A stretch of 34,586 nucleotides of DNA from Paraliobacillus quinghaiensis. GTDB lineage: Bacteria; Bacillota; Bacilli; Bacillales; Amphibacillaceae. The DNA is taken from the NCBI RefSeq assembly GCF_003426025.1, contig NZ_QJSH01000031.1:1-34586 (forward strand), in the 5' to 3' direction. The notes beneath the pieces are model-generated. The model ran no database searches. It had not been told where the DNA came from and saw only the letters and a program-made list of their open reading frames with translations. The position numbers and the translations under genes were made by a program. Position 1 is the first letter of the stretch; every line of letters starts with the position of its first letter. Below, piece after piece: positions 24,832 through 34,441 of this stretch.

Positions 24832-24851
24832 CGGAAAGTGACAGGCACCGC
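24826..24851 (+). repeat. REP-like element fused to the 139-bp repeat
   Basis: AAAAAACGGAAAG then TGACAGGCACCGC. The TTCGAC start is missing and replaced by the end of the 139-bp repeat. Confidence 0.75.
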
Positions 24852-24866
24852 TAAACCTAGTAAAAT
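24838..24866 (+). promoter_or_regulatory. Promoter of the HAD phosphatase gene
   Basis: GTGACA (24838-24843) from the REP-like element, a 17-nt spacer, then TAAAAT (24861-24866). As for topB, the repeat supplies the -35. Confidence 0.55.
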
Positions 24867-24898
24867 AAGAGGATCTATATAAAGAGAGGATCTTACTT

Positions 24899-25720
24899 AT
24901 GTCGTATAAAATGATTGTACTAGATTTGGATGATACATTACTACGTGAGGATCAAACAATTTCCGAACGTACAAAACAAGCTCTAATGGAAGCACAGGAA
25001 AAAGGTGTGAAGGTAGTTCTTGCATCTGGCCGACCAACGTTTGGCATGAGGGCAATCGCAGAAGAGCTTTCACTAGCTTCATATGGTAGCTTTATTCTAT
25101 CCTTTAATGGAGGGAAAATTATAAACTGTCAATCTAGCGAGGAACTATTTAGTAGTACATTATCAGTTAAGGCTGTTGAAAAATTGTATGAATTGAGCCA
25201 GCGCGAAGAGGTTTTTATTCATACTTATGTAGGGGATGAAATTATTACTGATTCCGATAATCCTTACACGACGATCGAAGCAACACTTACAGGCTTGCCT
25301 ATTAATCGAGTAAACACTTTTATGACAGGCGTTCCAGAACCTGTTGTCAAAGTCTTGATGGTTGATGACCCTGAGAAATTAAAGCTAGTCGAAGAAAAAC
25401 TAAAAGTTGAATTAGACGAAGAATTTAGTGTGATGCGTTCCAAGCCTTACTTCCTGGAATTCACCGAAAAAGGGGTAACAAAAGGCACAAGTCTTAACCA
25501 ACTCATTCAAACATGTGGCATTAAACGGGAAGAAGTTATTGCGATTGGTGACAGTTACAACGACCAAGCAATGATCGAGTTTGCCGGCCTTGGCGTTGCA
25601 ATGGGAAATGCTCCAGATGATATTAAAAAGATAGCCGATTATGTAACAGATACAAACATGAATGATGGTGTAGCGAAAGTCGTAGAAGAACTTGTTTTAA
25701 AGACTGTAGTCACAAATTAA
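24899..25720 (+). CDS. Cof-type HAD-IIB family phosphatase
   Basis: A 273-residue haloacid-dehalogenase phosphatase of the Cof/YidA class. Motif I is VLDLDDTLL with nucleophile D9 and acid D11, motif II is LASGRP, and the late motifs are the Lys of KGTSLNQL and GDSYNDQAMIEFAGLGVAMGNA. A C2 cap lies between (about 85-190). Such enzymes dephosphorylate sugar phosphates and related metabolites; the substrate is not predictable. The ribosome site is AGAGAGGA. It is followed by a strong terminator, so it is monocistronic. Confidence 0.94.
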   Translation: MSYKMIVLDLDDTLLREDQTISERTKQALMEAQEKGVKVVLASGRPTFGMRAIAEELSLASYGSFILSFNGGKIINCQSSEELFSSTLSVKAVEKLYELSQREEVFIHTYVGDEIITDSDNPYTTIEATLTGLPINRVNTFMTGVPEPVVKVLMVDDPEKLKLVEEKLKVELDEEFSVMRSKPYFLEFTEKGVTKGTSLNQLIQTCGIKREEVIAIGDSYNDQAMIEFAGLGVAMGNAPDDIKKIADYVTDTNMNDGVAKVVEELVLKTVVTN

Positions 25721-25724
25721 GCGG

Positions 25725-25777
25725 ACGATGTTTGATTGGAGTGTGAATGTACACAACCAATTAAACATCGTTTTTTT
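25725..25777 (+). terminator. Terminator after the HAD gene
   Basis: ACGATGTTT.ATTGG pairs with CCAAT.AAACATCGT, with GTGT...ACAC inside, then seven T. Confidence 0.9.
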
Positions 25778-25790
25778 CTGTGTATCCACA

Positions 25791-25823
25791 TTCGACAAAA
25801 TACGGGAAGTGACAGGCACCGCC
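25791..25823 (+). repeat. REP-like element between the HAD and MFS genes
   Basis: TTCGACAAAATACGGG then AAGTGACAGGCACCGCC. Its GTGACA could serve as -35 to a weak TAGGTT box 18 nt on, before the MFS gene. Confidence 0.85.
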
Positions 25824-25856
25824 TAACTTGCATAGGTTATTCTGAGGTGATGTTGA

Positions 25857-26993
25857 ATGTCTAAGACTCCTGTCACGGCTATTATATTGATCTATTGTTC
25901 CATATTTGTTGCTAGCAGTATTTATGTTATGATCCCGCTTCAACCAATGTTAGCGGAAAAGTTTGATGTTTCATTACAGCTCGTCTCCTTGTCCAGTACA
26001 CTATTTGTTTTCCCTTACGCACTAGGATTGGTTTTCTTTGGTCTGTTGGCTGATCGCTTCCCACTAAGAAAACTCTTATTAATAGGAATGGCTTTATTGA
26101 CTGTTGTTACCGGATTACTTAGTTTGACTAATGCGGTTCACAGCTTACTTATATTGCGTATATTTCAAGGTATCCTTGCAGCAAGCTTTGCACCTGTAAC
26201 ATTTGCCTATTGCTTTAAGTATTTCAAAGGATCAACACAAGCTTTTATAATCGCCATGATTAATACAGGCTTTTTATTTGCAGGTGTATTTGGCCAAATG
26301 ACATCTGCTTACTTTACAGCATTATTTTCCTATCAATTTGTTTTTGTTGCCTTTTTTTGTTTTTACTTTAGTTGTTTTATCGGCCTATTTTTCACTTTAA
26401 GGTCTTCGGCTTCCGAAAAAAATAAGCAAGTAAAGAAAATCCTGCCGATGATTTTATCCTGTGTGCGTGATTATACCTTGCAAAAGATATACAGTATTAC
26501 ATTCTTCCTATTATTAACGATCATGCTATTCTATGGATCATTTGAAATTTACTTGTATGAGGAATGGCCTGATTTCCCATATTCGATTCAGTTACTTCGT
26601 TTAATTAGTTTAATTGGTATTTTACCAGCATTTTTATCTAGCATTTTAATCAAGCGATTTGGAGCAAAGTCTGTTTTACAGTTTCAATTAGGAGTTATGA
26701 TGATTGGGTTTATTCCTGCAGTAATCACACTAAATGTATTCACGATTCTTTTCGCTTCTTTATTTATGATCGCCTCTACCTCCCTAACTATCCCAATGGT
26801 CGTCTTGCTCGTTGGAAAACATGCAAAGCTGTTTAAATCAACCGCAGTATCACTTTATTCTTTTGTCCTACTTACAGGAGCAAGTGCTGGCTCCGTGATA
26901 GCACCAGTCATCCCGTTTACTACCGTACTGATTCTTATCCCAGCTGTATTCCTCTTACTTTCATTCTTGTCCCGATTGCTTCCAAGTGATTAA
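25857..26993 (+). CDS. Major facilitator superfamily transporter
   Basis: A 378-residue permease with about twelve hydrophobic helices in two halves. Loop 2-3 has the MFS signature as GLLADRFPLRK. The N-terminal half (RIFQGILAASFAPVTFAY) resembles the drug/metabolite efflux branch (YnfM/AraJ-like), but substrate and direction cannot be assigned. A GAGGTGAT ribosome site precedes the ATG. A strong hairpin follows the stop. Confidence 0.9.
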   Translation: MSKTPVTAIILIYCSIFVASSIYVMIPLQPMLAEKFDVSLQLVSLSSTLFVFPYALGLVFFGLLADRFPLRKLLLIGMALLTVVTGLLSLTNAVHSLLILRIFQGILAASFAPVTFAYCFKYFKGSTQAFIIAMINTGFLFAGVFGQMTSAYFTALFSYQFVFVAFFCFYFSCFIGLFFTLRSSASEKNKQVKKILPMILSCVRDYTLQKIYSITFFLLLTIMLFYGSFEIYLYEEWPDFPYSIQLLRLISLIGILPAFLSSILIKRFGAKSVLQFQLGVMMIGFIPAVITLNVFTILFASLFMIASTSLTIPMVVLLVGKHAKLFKSTAVSLYSFVLLTGASAGSVIAPVIPFTTVLILIPAVFLLLSFLSRLLPSD

Positions 26994-27007
26994 ATTATGC
27001 ACAGAAA

Positions 27008-27051
27008 AAGACCAAAGGGGAATCCGGTCAATCCGGATCCCCTTTGGTCTT
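27008..27051. terminator. Bidirectional terminator between the MFS gene and the amylopullulanase
   Basis: AAGACCAAAGGGG pairs with CCCCTTTGGTCTT, continued by ATCCGG/CCGGAT after one bulged A, a 19-bp stem with a 5-nt loop. The T-run is better on the minus strand, but the site can serve both convergent genes. Confidence 0.88.
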
Positions 27052-27059
27052 AGTTTGTG

Positions 27060-27092
27060 TTCGACAAAAACCGGGAGGTGACAGGCACCGCC
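27060..27092 (+). repeat. REP-like element abutting the amylopullulanase stop codon
   Basis: TTCGACAAAAACCGGG then AGGTGACAGGCACCGCC, ending at the base before the TAA of the minus-strand gene. On that strand it is a hairpin followed by TTTTT, i.e. a ready-made terminator. Confidence 0.87.
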
Positions 27093-30000
27093 TTAGTTTT
27101 GTAGTCTTTTTCTTCTTACTGCGAATAGTGTTGTTGTACCGATTACTAGTAGTAAGCCACCTAGCAATAACCAATTATACTGGTTTGTTGCGGTATCTGG
27201 TAATGCTTCACCGTTATCTTCGCTAGCAATTTCAAATACACCGTAAGCACTAAAGTGTGTCAGTTCTGCTACAACTTCTCCTGTTTCTTTATTATAAGAA
27301 ATTGGAGAAATTATTTCTTTCTGATCACCATTCTCATCGATGTAAACAACTTTTAAATCTTCCCAGTTGTTTACTTTATTTTTGTTGACAGTAAACGTTA
27401 CTGTTATTGGATTATCACTAAATTCTGTGATGTCCTCACCATCTGCAATAATTGAGAAATCAATTAGCTCACTCACTGCATCTTTGTTCTTGTTAGATAC
27501 TTTCTTAGAAACCTTCCCAAAGTTGATCGTAACATCTTTACCTTCTGGGAATAGTTTATTTGGTACTAATAATGTAGCTTTTCCGTCAGATAGCTCAACA
27601 GAGAAGTCTTGATCTAACTTAGAAATAGCTTCTTTATTAATTGTAACTGATTTTGCTTTCTTGCTGTATGAGTAAACTTTTTGATTGTCGTTTCTAACCA
27701 AGTCTGTTTCGTCTTCGATGACGTCTTTACTTGGTTTATCTGTCTCAGGTTCATCCGTTCCTGGTTCTTCCGTATCAGGATCTTCTGTGCCTGGTTCTTC
27801 TGTCCCTGGATCTTCTGTCCCTGGATCTTCTGTTCCTGACTCATCAGATACTTTAATAACAACTGTTGTTAATGGATCAATAGACATAGAGTCTGATGAT
27901 AAAGTAAACCCAGACTTTTCAGAAACCGCAACAGTTCCTGCTTCATCATTATCTACTACTACAGTTCCAGAAGTTAAGTCTTCACTTAGTGTAAGTGATC
28001 TTGCTGTTGTATCAGCGTTCACAAACACATAATACGTACCTGTTTCATCTGTAGATACATTTTTGTATGCAATCAGTAAGTCTTGATCAGCGATTTCAGG
28101 AGCATCGACTAATGTAACATTACTGTTTACAAGATCCATATCTCCAAGACGGAATGCATTAGTTGACCTTCTTAGTTCAATTAATCCTTGTGTATACGCT
28201 TTTGTTTGCGTATTAACAGGGTAAAGCGATTCATTCGTTACTTTATCCCATTCAAACATATTAATTGCATCAGAAGAGTCATACGAATCATGAACAAAAT
28301 ACGGATGTTCAAATGGATCTCCATTTTCATCTAATAATTCATGATATTTCTGTTCTGGTACTCCATCTGCTTTCCACTGTTTCGTTCTACCATATTCTTG
28401 ACCAGCATGAATAAATGCTGTTCCTTGAGAGGTCAATACTAGCGAATTACCTAACCTTACTCGCTTATGGATTTCTAAGTTATTCTCAGGAATTGCTGGG
28501 TCTTTCTTAATAGATTGTGCAATAACATCGAATAAAGGTAAGTTATCGTGTGCCGCAATGTATTGAACCATATCACCCGGATCATCGGATGGTGTATTAG
28601 ATGGTTGTGCCTTGATATTATTGAAGATTGTTTCAATACTTCTAGCACCACCAGTAATAAAGCGTGGCTCACCTTCTGAACCGAATCCAGATTTTAATTC
28701 ATTACGTAATTCATCCGAGAACACACCAACATCATCCGTTTTATCCATCCAGTCTTGATCTGCTCCCATACCTTCAAGGGTTGGATCATCAAGATGTCCT
28801 GCAAATGTTCTCCATCCTTCCCCAATAAATAAAGCATCAGGGTTGATTGCTGCAGCAGCGTCATAGGCATTCTGAACAGCTGGATATGTTGCGTCACCCA
28901 TCATATCAAAACGCATACCATCGATCTTGTATTCTTCAAACCAATATTTAACGGAATCAACCATAAGCTTTTCAGCCATTTTATGATTGGTTGCTAGGTT
29001 GTTTCCAAATCCACCAAGGAAGTTTCCTTCAGCATCTTGAAACGCATAGTAATTTGGTACAATATCGTTTAACGTGCTTGTTTGAGCGGTATGTGTGTAA
29101 ACAACATCAAGTACTACACCCATTCCAGCATCATGGATTGCATCAATTAATGCTTTTGTTTCTTTTACTCGTAATTTAGCATCAGTTGGATCCTCAGAAT
29201 ACGCCCCATCTGGTGAGAAGTAACTGTGTGGGTCATAACCCCAGTTGTAATCATTACCACCAGCAGAGTAATCTAATTCTCTTTCACCCATTGCTGTTTC
29301 ATCACCATAGTACCAAGCCATAATCGGAAGTAACTGAACGTGTGTTACACCTAATGATTTAATATAATCTAACTTGTCGATAAAGGCCTCATAAGAACCC
29401 CATCTAGCGTTTAGATCCCCTTCAATTGAAGGATCAGATGTAAAGTCACGTACGTGCACTTCATAAATAATCGCATCTTCTCGTTTTTCATAATTATCGA
29501 TCTCGGCATGAGTAAATCCTTCTGGATCTGTATCACTTAAGTCAACGATAGCAGCCTTACCAACATCATCGCCATCAGGTCCAGTTTCACCTTCTGTATT
29601 TAATGTGAAAGCAGCCAATGATTTTGCATAAGGGTCTAATACATCTCTTGTTACACCGTCATTCGTAACCTCATACTGATAGTAGTAACCATCTAAATCA
29701 GACACACTTAACTCACTTGCAGCGACGTCTTTTGTCCAAACGCCATTTTCATTGATTAGTTCTACGCTGCCAATTTTTGTTGCAGCATCATCTTTATCAA
29801 AGAAGTTAGCTACTACTTTGCTTGCTTTTGGTGCCCAAAGTTTTAGCGTAGCATCGCCATCTTTATATGTTGCTCCTAAGTCATCGCCATCATAGCCATA
29901 TTTTTCATCAATAAACTTCCAACCAGAACTTGCAGAAACTGTTCTGCCAGAATACGTAATCGATAATGGAAGCTTATTAATATCGAACGTTGCTGTTACT

Positions 30001-33000
30001 TCAGCAGTTTTATCTCCTGTAATCTCAGCAGATTCCACAGTAACTTCTGCACCGTCAGCATCTACAATCTCCAAACCACCTACTAGATCATCAGCTGTTA
30101 AACCTTCTGTCATAGTAAAGCTTAATTGTATAGCATTATCAGAGATTACTTCTGCTGCTGTAATACCTGTTGCAATATCCCAGTAAGGAGAAATATACAC
30201 ATTGTCATCCCCTTGTTTAACCCATATACGATTATATTTATCTAGTAAATTAAACGTTTTATTGCCGCCATCTTTACCAGCATCTCCAAGTGTTTCATCC
30301 ATAACGATAAAACCAAGTTCTTTTGCATCTTCTGTTAATTCAATATCAACATAAGCACCATATTGATCAGAACCAGAGAAGTCAGCAGCACCTGTAGGCC
30401 ATCCATCAGAAGGACTTGCTACATCGCCCCAGTTCCAAGCACCGTAATTTTCGTAATCAGCGTTATCACGAACATAGTGAATACGAACTGTATTTTCTGG
30501 TAAATCTATTGGTTCATATGTCCAAACTTTATCCGATCCTTGTTTGATCCAAACCTCGTTGATTTCTGAAGAAGTTATCGGTAACCCTTTATCTCCACCA
30601 TCTTTTCCAGCATCACCTTGAGTTACATCCATAACTAGGAATCCTATATTTTCTGCACCTTCAGCTATTTCCACATCAATATATGCACCATAGCTGTCTG
30701 TTTTTTCAAACATAGTAGCACCTGTTGGCCAGTTTGCTGATGGGTCAGCCACATCATTCCATAACCAAGCACCAAAGTTTTCAAAATCATTATCTGTACG
30801 TTGATAGTGAATACGGATATGATTATCTGGAACTGGATCCACCGCAGTACCGTCATCATCACCAGCTTCAGCTGTAACTCCTGTAATTGAGCCACTATCA
30901 ACAGTCAACAATACTGTACCACCATCAGCTTTAGCAGGAATCGTTAAAGAAACCTCGTTAGCATCTGTAGCATTGTATGTTTGACCAGAATAATGGTCTG
31001 TTACAACTGCATCTGCTGAATCAACAGTTAATGTAACATCTACTGCTTCTTCTGCAACATTTAAACCAACATATGCAGCGTCACCATTGTAGTTACGAGA
31101 GAATAGTAAGTAATTCTCACTGTTTTTACCACCAACAGTACTTCTATCACCTTTAGCAAATACGTCAGAATTATCTGCTCTAAAGTTTAGAATTTTTGTA
31201 TAGTGTGCTAAAACATCGTTACCCTCTACTTGATCCCAAGCAAGGTCATAACGGTTATCGTAGTATGGATAATTGTTAGCTCCACTTTGTCCAAGTTCTT
31301 CACCATAATAAATGACAGGTTGACCTTTAGCAGTTGCTTGTAGCGATGCAGCAACTTTTAATTTGCCTTCATCTCCGCCAAGACTGTGCAAGAAACCTTC
31401 TTCATCATGGCTACCTAGGAATTGACCTAGTGTTGCTGTGTTATCAATTTGTCCGTTACGATCAATTAAACTATCATTTGCTCCTGCTAATTCACCGTTT
31501 ACCAATGAATGAGCTATCCCTTTAAAACCAAAATCAAGAAGTGAATCCATCATTCCTGATTCAAGGTAGCCAGAAGTATTATTAACACTTGCTCCCCAAA
31601 CTTCACCAATCATTTTATGTTCAGGTGCTTTTTCAGTAAGTTCGTTTTTAAATGCCATCCAAGTTGTGTCTTCTACGTGTTTAACTGTATCAACACGGAA
31701 GTAGTCAATCGTATTACCTTCATCCGTTGTAGCTTTCTCAATCCAATTCGTTTGCCACTCTATGATTTGTTCACGAACGGCAGGATCTTCCGTTTTAAAG
31801 TCAGGAAGTCCAGCTAATTCTCCAGTAACCTCGTCTGATCCAACAGAGCCTTGACGGACAAGGTCACTGTACATAGCACGTTCTTCATCCGTTGGATAAC
31901 CTGCTGGAGGATTCGTAACGTTTCCGTCATTTTCTTTTAATCCGTATCCTGTATGGTTTAAAACTACATCAACCATAATTTTAATGCCACGGTCATGTGC
32001 TTCATCGATAAGCGTATGGAATTCATCCATTGTGCCGAAGTGAGGGTTTAACTCACCGAAGTTACTTGCCCAGTAGCCGTGGTAGGCATAGTAAGGTTCG
32101 CCTTCTTGATCTGTTCCAACATCATGTCCAATATTTTCTACAATTGGACTAATCCAAACAGTATTAACACCTAAGTCATCTAGGTAATCTAATTTCTCTG
32201 TAATACCTTCAAAATCTCCACCTTGATATGCACCACGTTTCTCAGTGTCATAGTCAAGTCCATATGGATCATTATTAGTAGAATCTCCATCAAAGAAACG
32301 ATCCGTTAACATAAAGTAAATAATAGATTCGTCCCAATCAAAATCTTCTTCTCCAACAGATTGTCTAGTTTTTACCTCAACCTGTACGCTATCTGTGTAT
32401 TCATTTCCATAAGAATCCACAACAGTTACAGGAATATCTTTCGTACCTGCTGTTACGTGATCATCTACAGCAATCGTCACTTCTTTAAGTGATGGATCAA
32501 TTGCAAGTTTACTAGAATTACCTAACGAAGTAACATCTGCGTACATCTCAGAGATTTCAACGTCACTTGGTAACCCTTCAACACCAACAGATAAAACAGC
32601 AGTTTGATTGTAATCAATTGCTGCAGGTGACACAGAACTAGTGATCGTCAAATCAGCTCGCTCATGATATCTAATTGTAGAAGTGCCATCTACGGTATTA
32701 TAAGGATCTGTCACCTCAGTTGTTGATCCGTCCTTAGTTACAAGGAAAGAATAAGGTGTTTCACCAGCTGAAATTCCATTAACCGTATAAACAAATCTTT
32801 CGTTTAATGGCTCATATGTCATTTCATATTTTTGTTCGTTAATCTTTAACTCTACTTTATCAATCGTATTCATTTCATCGTTTGCAAACAATGATTTATC
32901 ACGATAATAAAAAGTAGCATCGCCTTGATTTACCACTGGCGCAGAGCCATCTGGTATAATTCTTACTCCCGCTTCACCACTTCTAATAAAAGCTTTTGTT

Positions 33001-34241
33001 AATAAATCATTGGTGTTAACCGGAATATTACGATCTTCATCAAATTCCTTCACAGCAGTTTCCCAATCTTCTGTACTTCGGATTAGTAAACCAATTTCAT
33101 TTGTAGTAGACACTACTGGGATCTCAACTGCAGCATGCCCATCTTCAAATGTTTCAAAAGGAATTGTTTGATCATCTTTTAGACCAGTGTTCCAAGCCCA
33201 GATATTCCATCCGTCATATGTTTGATCATCACGAATATATGTCACACGTACACGACGTTGTTCTTCTTGACTCACGCCTTCTATAGCATTAATTGCATCT
33301 TCACGAGATGTGAAGAAACCTTCTTTTCCTTCAACAACCCAAACTTCAGTAGCGTTTTGTACTTCTGGAATGGTAATTACACGATCATTTTCTTGTGCTC
33401 CCCAATCAGTTTTTCTAGTAATAAGGGTCACTTCATCAGTCGGGAAAGAATAAGTTCCATGCGCAAATTGATAGTCACCACTATCATCTACTGAATCAAA
33501 CGCTTTTCCAACTGCCTCAAATGCTTCACTACCACTATCATCAAAGAAGTAAAAATCCCAATCACTGAAAGTAGCTGGGTCTTCTCGGTAGTAATGAACT
33601 GTAAATTCGCTCATACCCGCAATGACTTCTACTTCTTTAGTTGATACATAGTCACCTTGTGTTGCTTTTACTGTAAATGTTGTATCCACAGTAGCATCAC
33701 TCGCAACCTCTAGAGTTGCTCCATTTAATGTTACACCTGTTGGCGCACCATCCAGTGACCATGTAACATCAGATGATGGATTTTTACCAGAATCATCAAC
33801 TAGATTAGCAGTTAATGGATTGCTGGAATCCAACTCAACTTTAGTAGGCACCTCACTTAAATTAAGCCCAGGTACTACTAATTTACTGTTACCGTTGCTC
33901 AGAGTAGCTGAATTAAGTGGATCAGTCTGCCACCCATCTTCCCCTACAACAAGCTTGTATCCATAAATATCAGGTGTTAGTGCAGATGTTGTAGCAGTCC
34001 ATACTCGCGAACCGTCATCAGACATATTTAACGCATTGGAATCCCAACCGTTAAAGTCACCTGCTACACTCACCTTGGCTGCTTCAGCATCTTCGTAAGT
34101 AAATGTTACCGTGTTATCTTCATTTACAACTGGACTCATTAGGTCGGCAGCTGAAACTGAAGCAGGTAAGTAAGACGAAACTGTGCTAAATAATATTAAA
34201 AATATTAATAGCACGGAAAAACTCTGTTTCCCTCTTCTCAT
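27093..34241 (-). CDS. Cell-surface bifunctional alpha-amylase/type I pullulanase
   Basis: A 2382-residue secreted enzyme with two GH13 catalytic domains. In order: signal peptide (1-31), CBM48-like domain (44-110), Ig-like domain, two CBM41-like (PUD) modules (about 213-315 and 331-420), an X25/Ig-like module (441-515), and an alpha-amylase (about 635-1100; D851 in YFRVD, E880 in GEVWG, D946 in GSHDEE). Then come two more PUD modules (1141-1245, 1251-1350), a CBM48 (1446-1550) and a pullulanase domain (1580-2040; YNWGYDP 1665-1671, D1779, E1808, D1899). The C-terminus has a GTEDPG-type linker (2136-2165), a beta domain, LPDTA (2347-2351), a transmembrane helix and RRKR, for sortase anchoring. 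It cleaves alpha-1,4 and alpha-1,6 bonds of starch and pullulan. AAAGGGG selects the ATG at 34241. Confidence 0.96.
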   Translation of the reverse strand: MRRGKQSFSVLLIFLILFSTVSSYLPASVSAADLMSPVVNEDNTVTFTYEDAEAAKVSVAGDFNGWDSNALNMSDDGSRVWTATTSALTPDIYGYKLVVGEDGWQTDPLNSATLSNGNSKLVVPGLNLSEVPTKVELDSSNPLTANLVDDSGKNPSSDVTWSLDGAPTGVTLNGATLEVASDATVDTTFTVKATQGDYVSTKEVEVIAGMSEFTVHYYREDPATFSDWDFYFFDDSGSEAFEAVGKAFDSVDDSGDYQFAHGTYSFPTDEVTLITRKTDWGAQENDRVITIPEVQNATEVWVVEGKEGFFTSREDAINAIEGVSQEEQRRVRVTYIRDDQTYDGWNIWAWNTGLKDDQTIPFETFEDGHAAVEIPVVSTTNEIGLLIRSTEDWETAVKEFDEDRNIPVNTNDLLTKAFIRSGEAGVRIIPDGSAPVVNQGDATFYYRDKSLFANDEMNTIDKVELKINEQKYEMTYEPLNERFVYTVNGISAGETPYSFLVTKDGSTTEVTDPYNTVDGTSTIRYHERADLTITSSVSPAAIDYNQTAVLSVGVEGLPSDVEISEMYADVTSLGNSSKLAIDPSLKEVTIAVDDHVTAGTKDIPVTVVDSYGNEYTDSVQVEVKTRQSVGEEDFDWDESIIYFMLTDRFFDGDSTNNDPYGLDYDTEKRGAYQGGDFEGITEKLDYLDDLGVNTVWISPIVENIGHDVGTDQEGEPYYAYHGYWASNFGELNPHFGTMDEFHTLIDEAHDRGIKIMVDVVLNHTGYGLKENDGNVTNPPAGYPTDEERAMYSDLVRQGSVGSDEVTGELAGLPDFKTEDPAVREQIIEWQTNWIEKATTDEGNTIDYFRVDTVKHVEDTTWMAFKNELTEKAPEHKMIGEVWGASVNNTSGYLESGMMDSLLDFGFKGIAHSLVNGELAGANDSLIDRNGQIDNTATLGQFLGSHDEEGFLHSLGGDEGKLKVAASLQATAKGQPVIYYGEELGQSGANNYPYYDNRYDLAWDQVEGNDVLAHYTKILNFRADNSDVFAKGDRSTVGGKNSENYLLFSRNYNGDAAYVGLNVAEEAVDVTLTVDSADAVVTDHYSGQTYNATDANEVSLTIPAKADGGTVLLTVDSGSITGVTAEAGDDDGTAVDPVPDNHIRIHYQRTDNDFENFGAWLWNDVADPSANWPTGATMFEKTDSYGAYIDVEIAEGAENIGFLVMDVTQGDAGKDGGDKGLPITSSEINEVWIKQGSDKVWTYEPIDLPENTVRIHYVRDNADYENYGAWNWGDVASPSDGWPTGAADFSGSDQYGAYVDIELTEDAKELGFIVMDETLGDAGKDGGNKTFNLLDKYNRIWVKQGDDNVYISPYWDIATGITAAEVISDNAIQLSFTMTEGLTADDLVGGLEIVDADGAEVTVESAEITGDKTAEVTATFDINKLPLSITYSGRTVSASSGWKFIDEKYGYDGDDLGATYKDGDATLKLWAPKASKVVANFFDKDDAATKIGSVELINENGVWTKDVAASELSVSDLDGYYYQYEVTNDGVTRDVLDPYAKSLAAFTLNTEGETGPDGDDVGKAAIVDLSDTDPEGFTHAEIDNYEKREDAIIYEVHVRDFTSDPSIEGDLNARWGSYEAFIDKLDYIKSLGVTHVQLLPIMAWYYGDETAMGERELDYSAGGNDYNWGYDPHSYFSPDGAYSEDPTDAKLRVKETKALIDAIHDAGMGVVLDVVYTHTAQTSTLNDIVPNYYAFQDAEGNFLGGFGNNLATNHKMAEKLMVDSVKYWFEEYKIDGMRFDMMGDATYPAVQNAYDAAAAINPDALFIGEGWRTFAGHLDDPTLEGMGADQDWMDKTDDVGVFSDELRNELKSGFGSEGEPRFITGGARSIETIFNNIKAQPSNTPSDDPGDMVQYIAAHDNLPLFDVIAQSIKKDPAIPENNLEIHKRVRLGNSLVLTSQGTAFIHAGQEYGRTKQWKADGVPEQKYHELLDENGDPFEHPYFVHDSYDSSDAINMFEWDKVTNESLYPVNTQTKAYTQGLIELRRSTNAFRLGDMDLVNSNVTLVDAPEIADQDLLIAYKNVSTDETGTYYVFVNADTTARSLTLSEDLTSGTVVVDNDEAGTVAVSEKSGFTLSSDSMSIDPLTTVVIKVSDESGTEDPGTEDPGTEEPGTEDPDTEEPGTDEPETDKPSKDVIEDETDLVRNDNQKVYSYSKKAKSVTINKEAISKLDQDFSVELSDGKATLLVPNKLFPEGKDVTINFGKVSKKVSNKNKDAVSELIDFSIIADGEDITEFSDNPITVTFTVNKNKVNNWEDLKVVYIDENGDQKEIISPISYNKETGEVVAELTHFSAYGVFEIASEDNGEALPDTATNQYNWLLLGGLLLVIGTTTLFAVRRKRLQN

Positions 34242-34296
34242 TTTGTAACCCCTTTCAATTTGTAATAAAAAACAAAGCCACTTGCATGACTTATTG

Positions 34297-34310
34297 TGCA
34301 AACGCTTGCA
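34297..34310. promoter_or_regulatory. cre / LacI-family operator 1 before the amylopullulanase
   Basis: TGCAAACGCTTGCA is a perfect palindrome fitting the CcpA cre consensus (TGNAANCGNTNNCA) and MalR-type sites. It lies in the leader, 56 nt before the start codon, where binding would block transcription. Confidence 0.75.
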
Positions 34311-34326
34311 TTAACTTGTTAAAAAT

Positions 34327-34353
34327 TTGAACAATACGAAATATATTGTTCAA
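34327..34353. promoter_or_regulatory. Inverted repeat in the amylopullulanase promoter region
   Basis: TTGAACAATA and TATTGTTCAA surround a 7-nt centre, between the two LacI-type operators. It may be a further regulator site or overlap the promoter; no single -35/-10 pair stands out. Confidence 0.5.
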
Positions 34354-34361
34354 TTATCAAG

Positions 34362-34375
34362 TGCAAACGATTGTA
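34362..34375. promoter_or_regulatory. LacI-family operator 2 before the amylopullulanase
   Basis: TGCAAACGATTGTA resembles operator 1 with two changes in the right arm. The pair are centred 65 bp apart, which could allow looping or joint CcpA/MalR control by sugar supply. Confidence 0.55.
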
Positions 34376-34441
34376 CACTTTATTTATAACATACTACTAA
34401 TAAACTCGCAATACCTAAAAGTTTAAAACAGCTTGTTTATA

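Noticed and set aside
27755-27840. Short tandem repeats considered as a CRISPR array
   Set aside because: The units are 12-18 bp, in frame, and encode a Pro/Glu/Thr linker; there are no spacers or cas genes.
27685-28032. Plus-strand frame rich in GSSVPGSSV repeats
   Set aside because: It is the antisense of the amylopullulanase's GTEDPG linker; the repeat belongs to that protein and there is no start signal.
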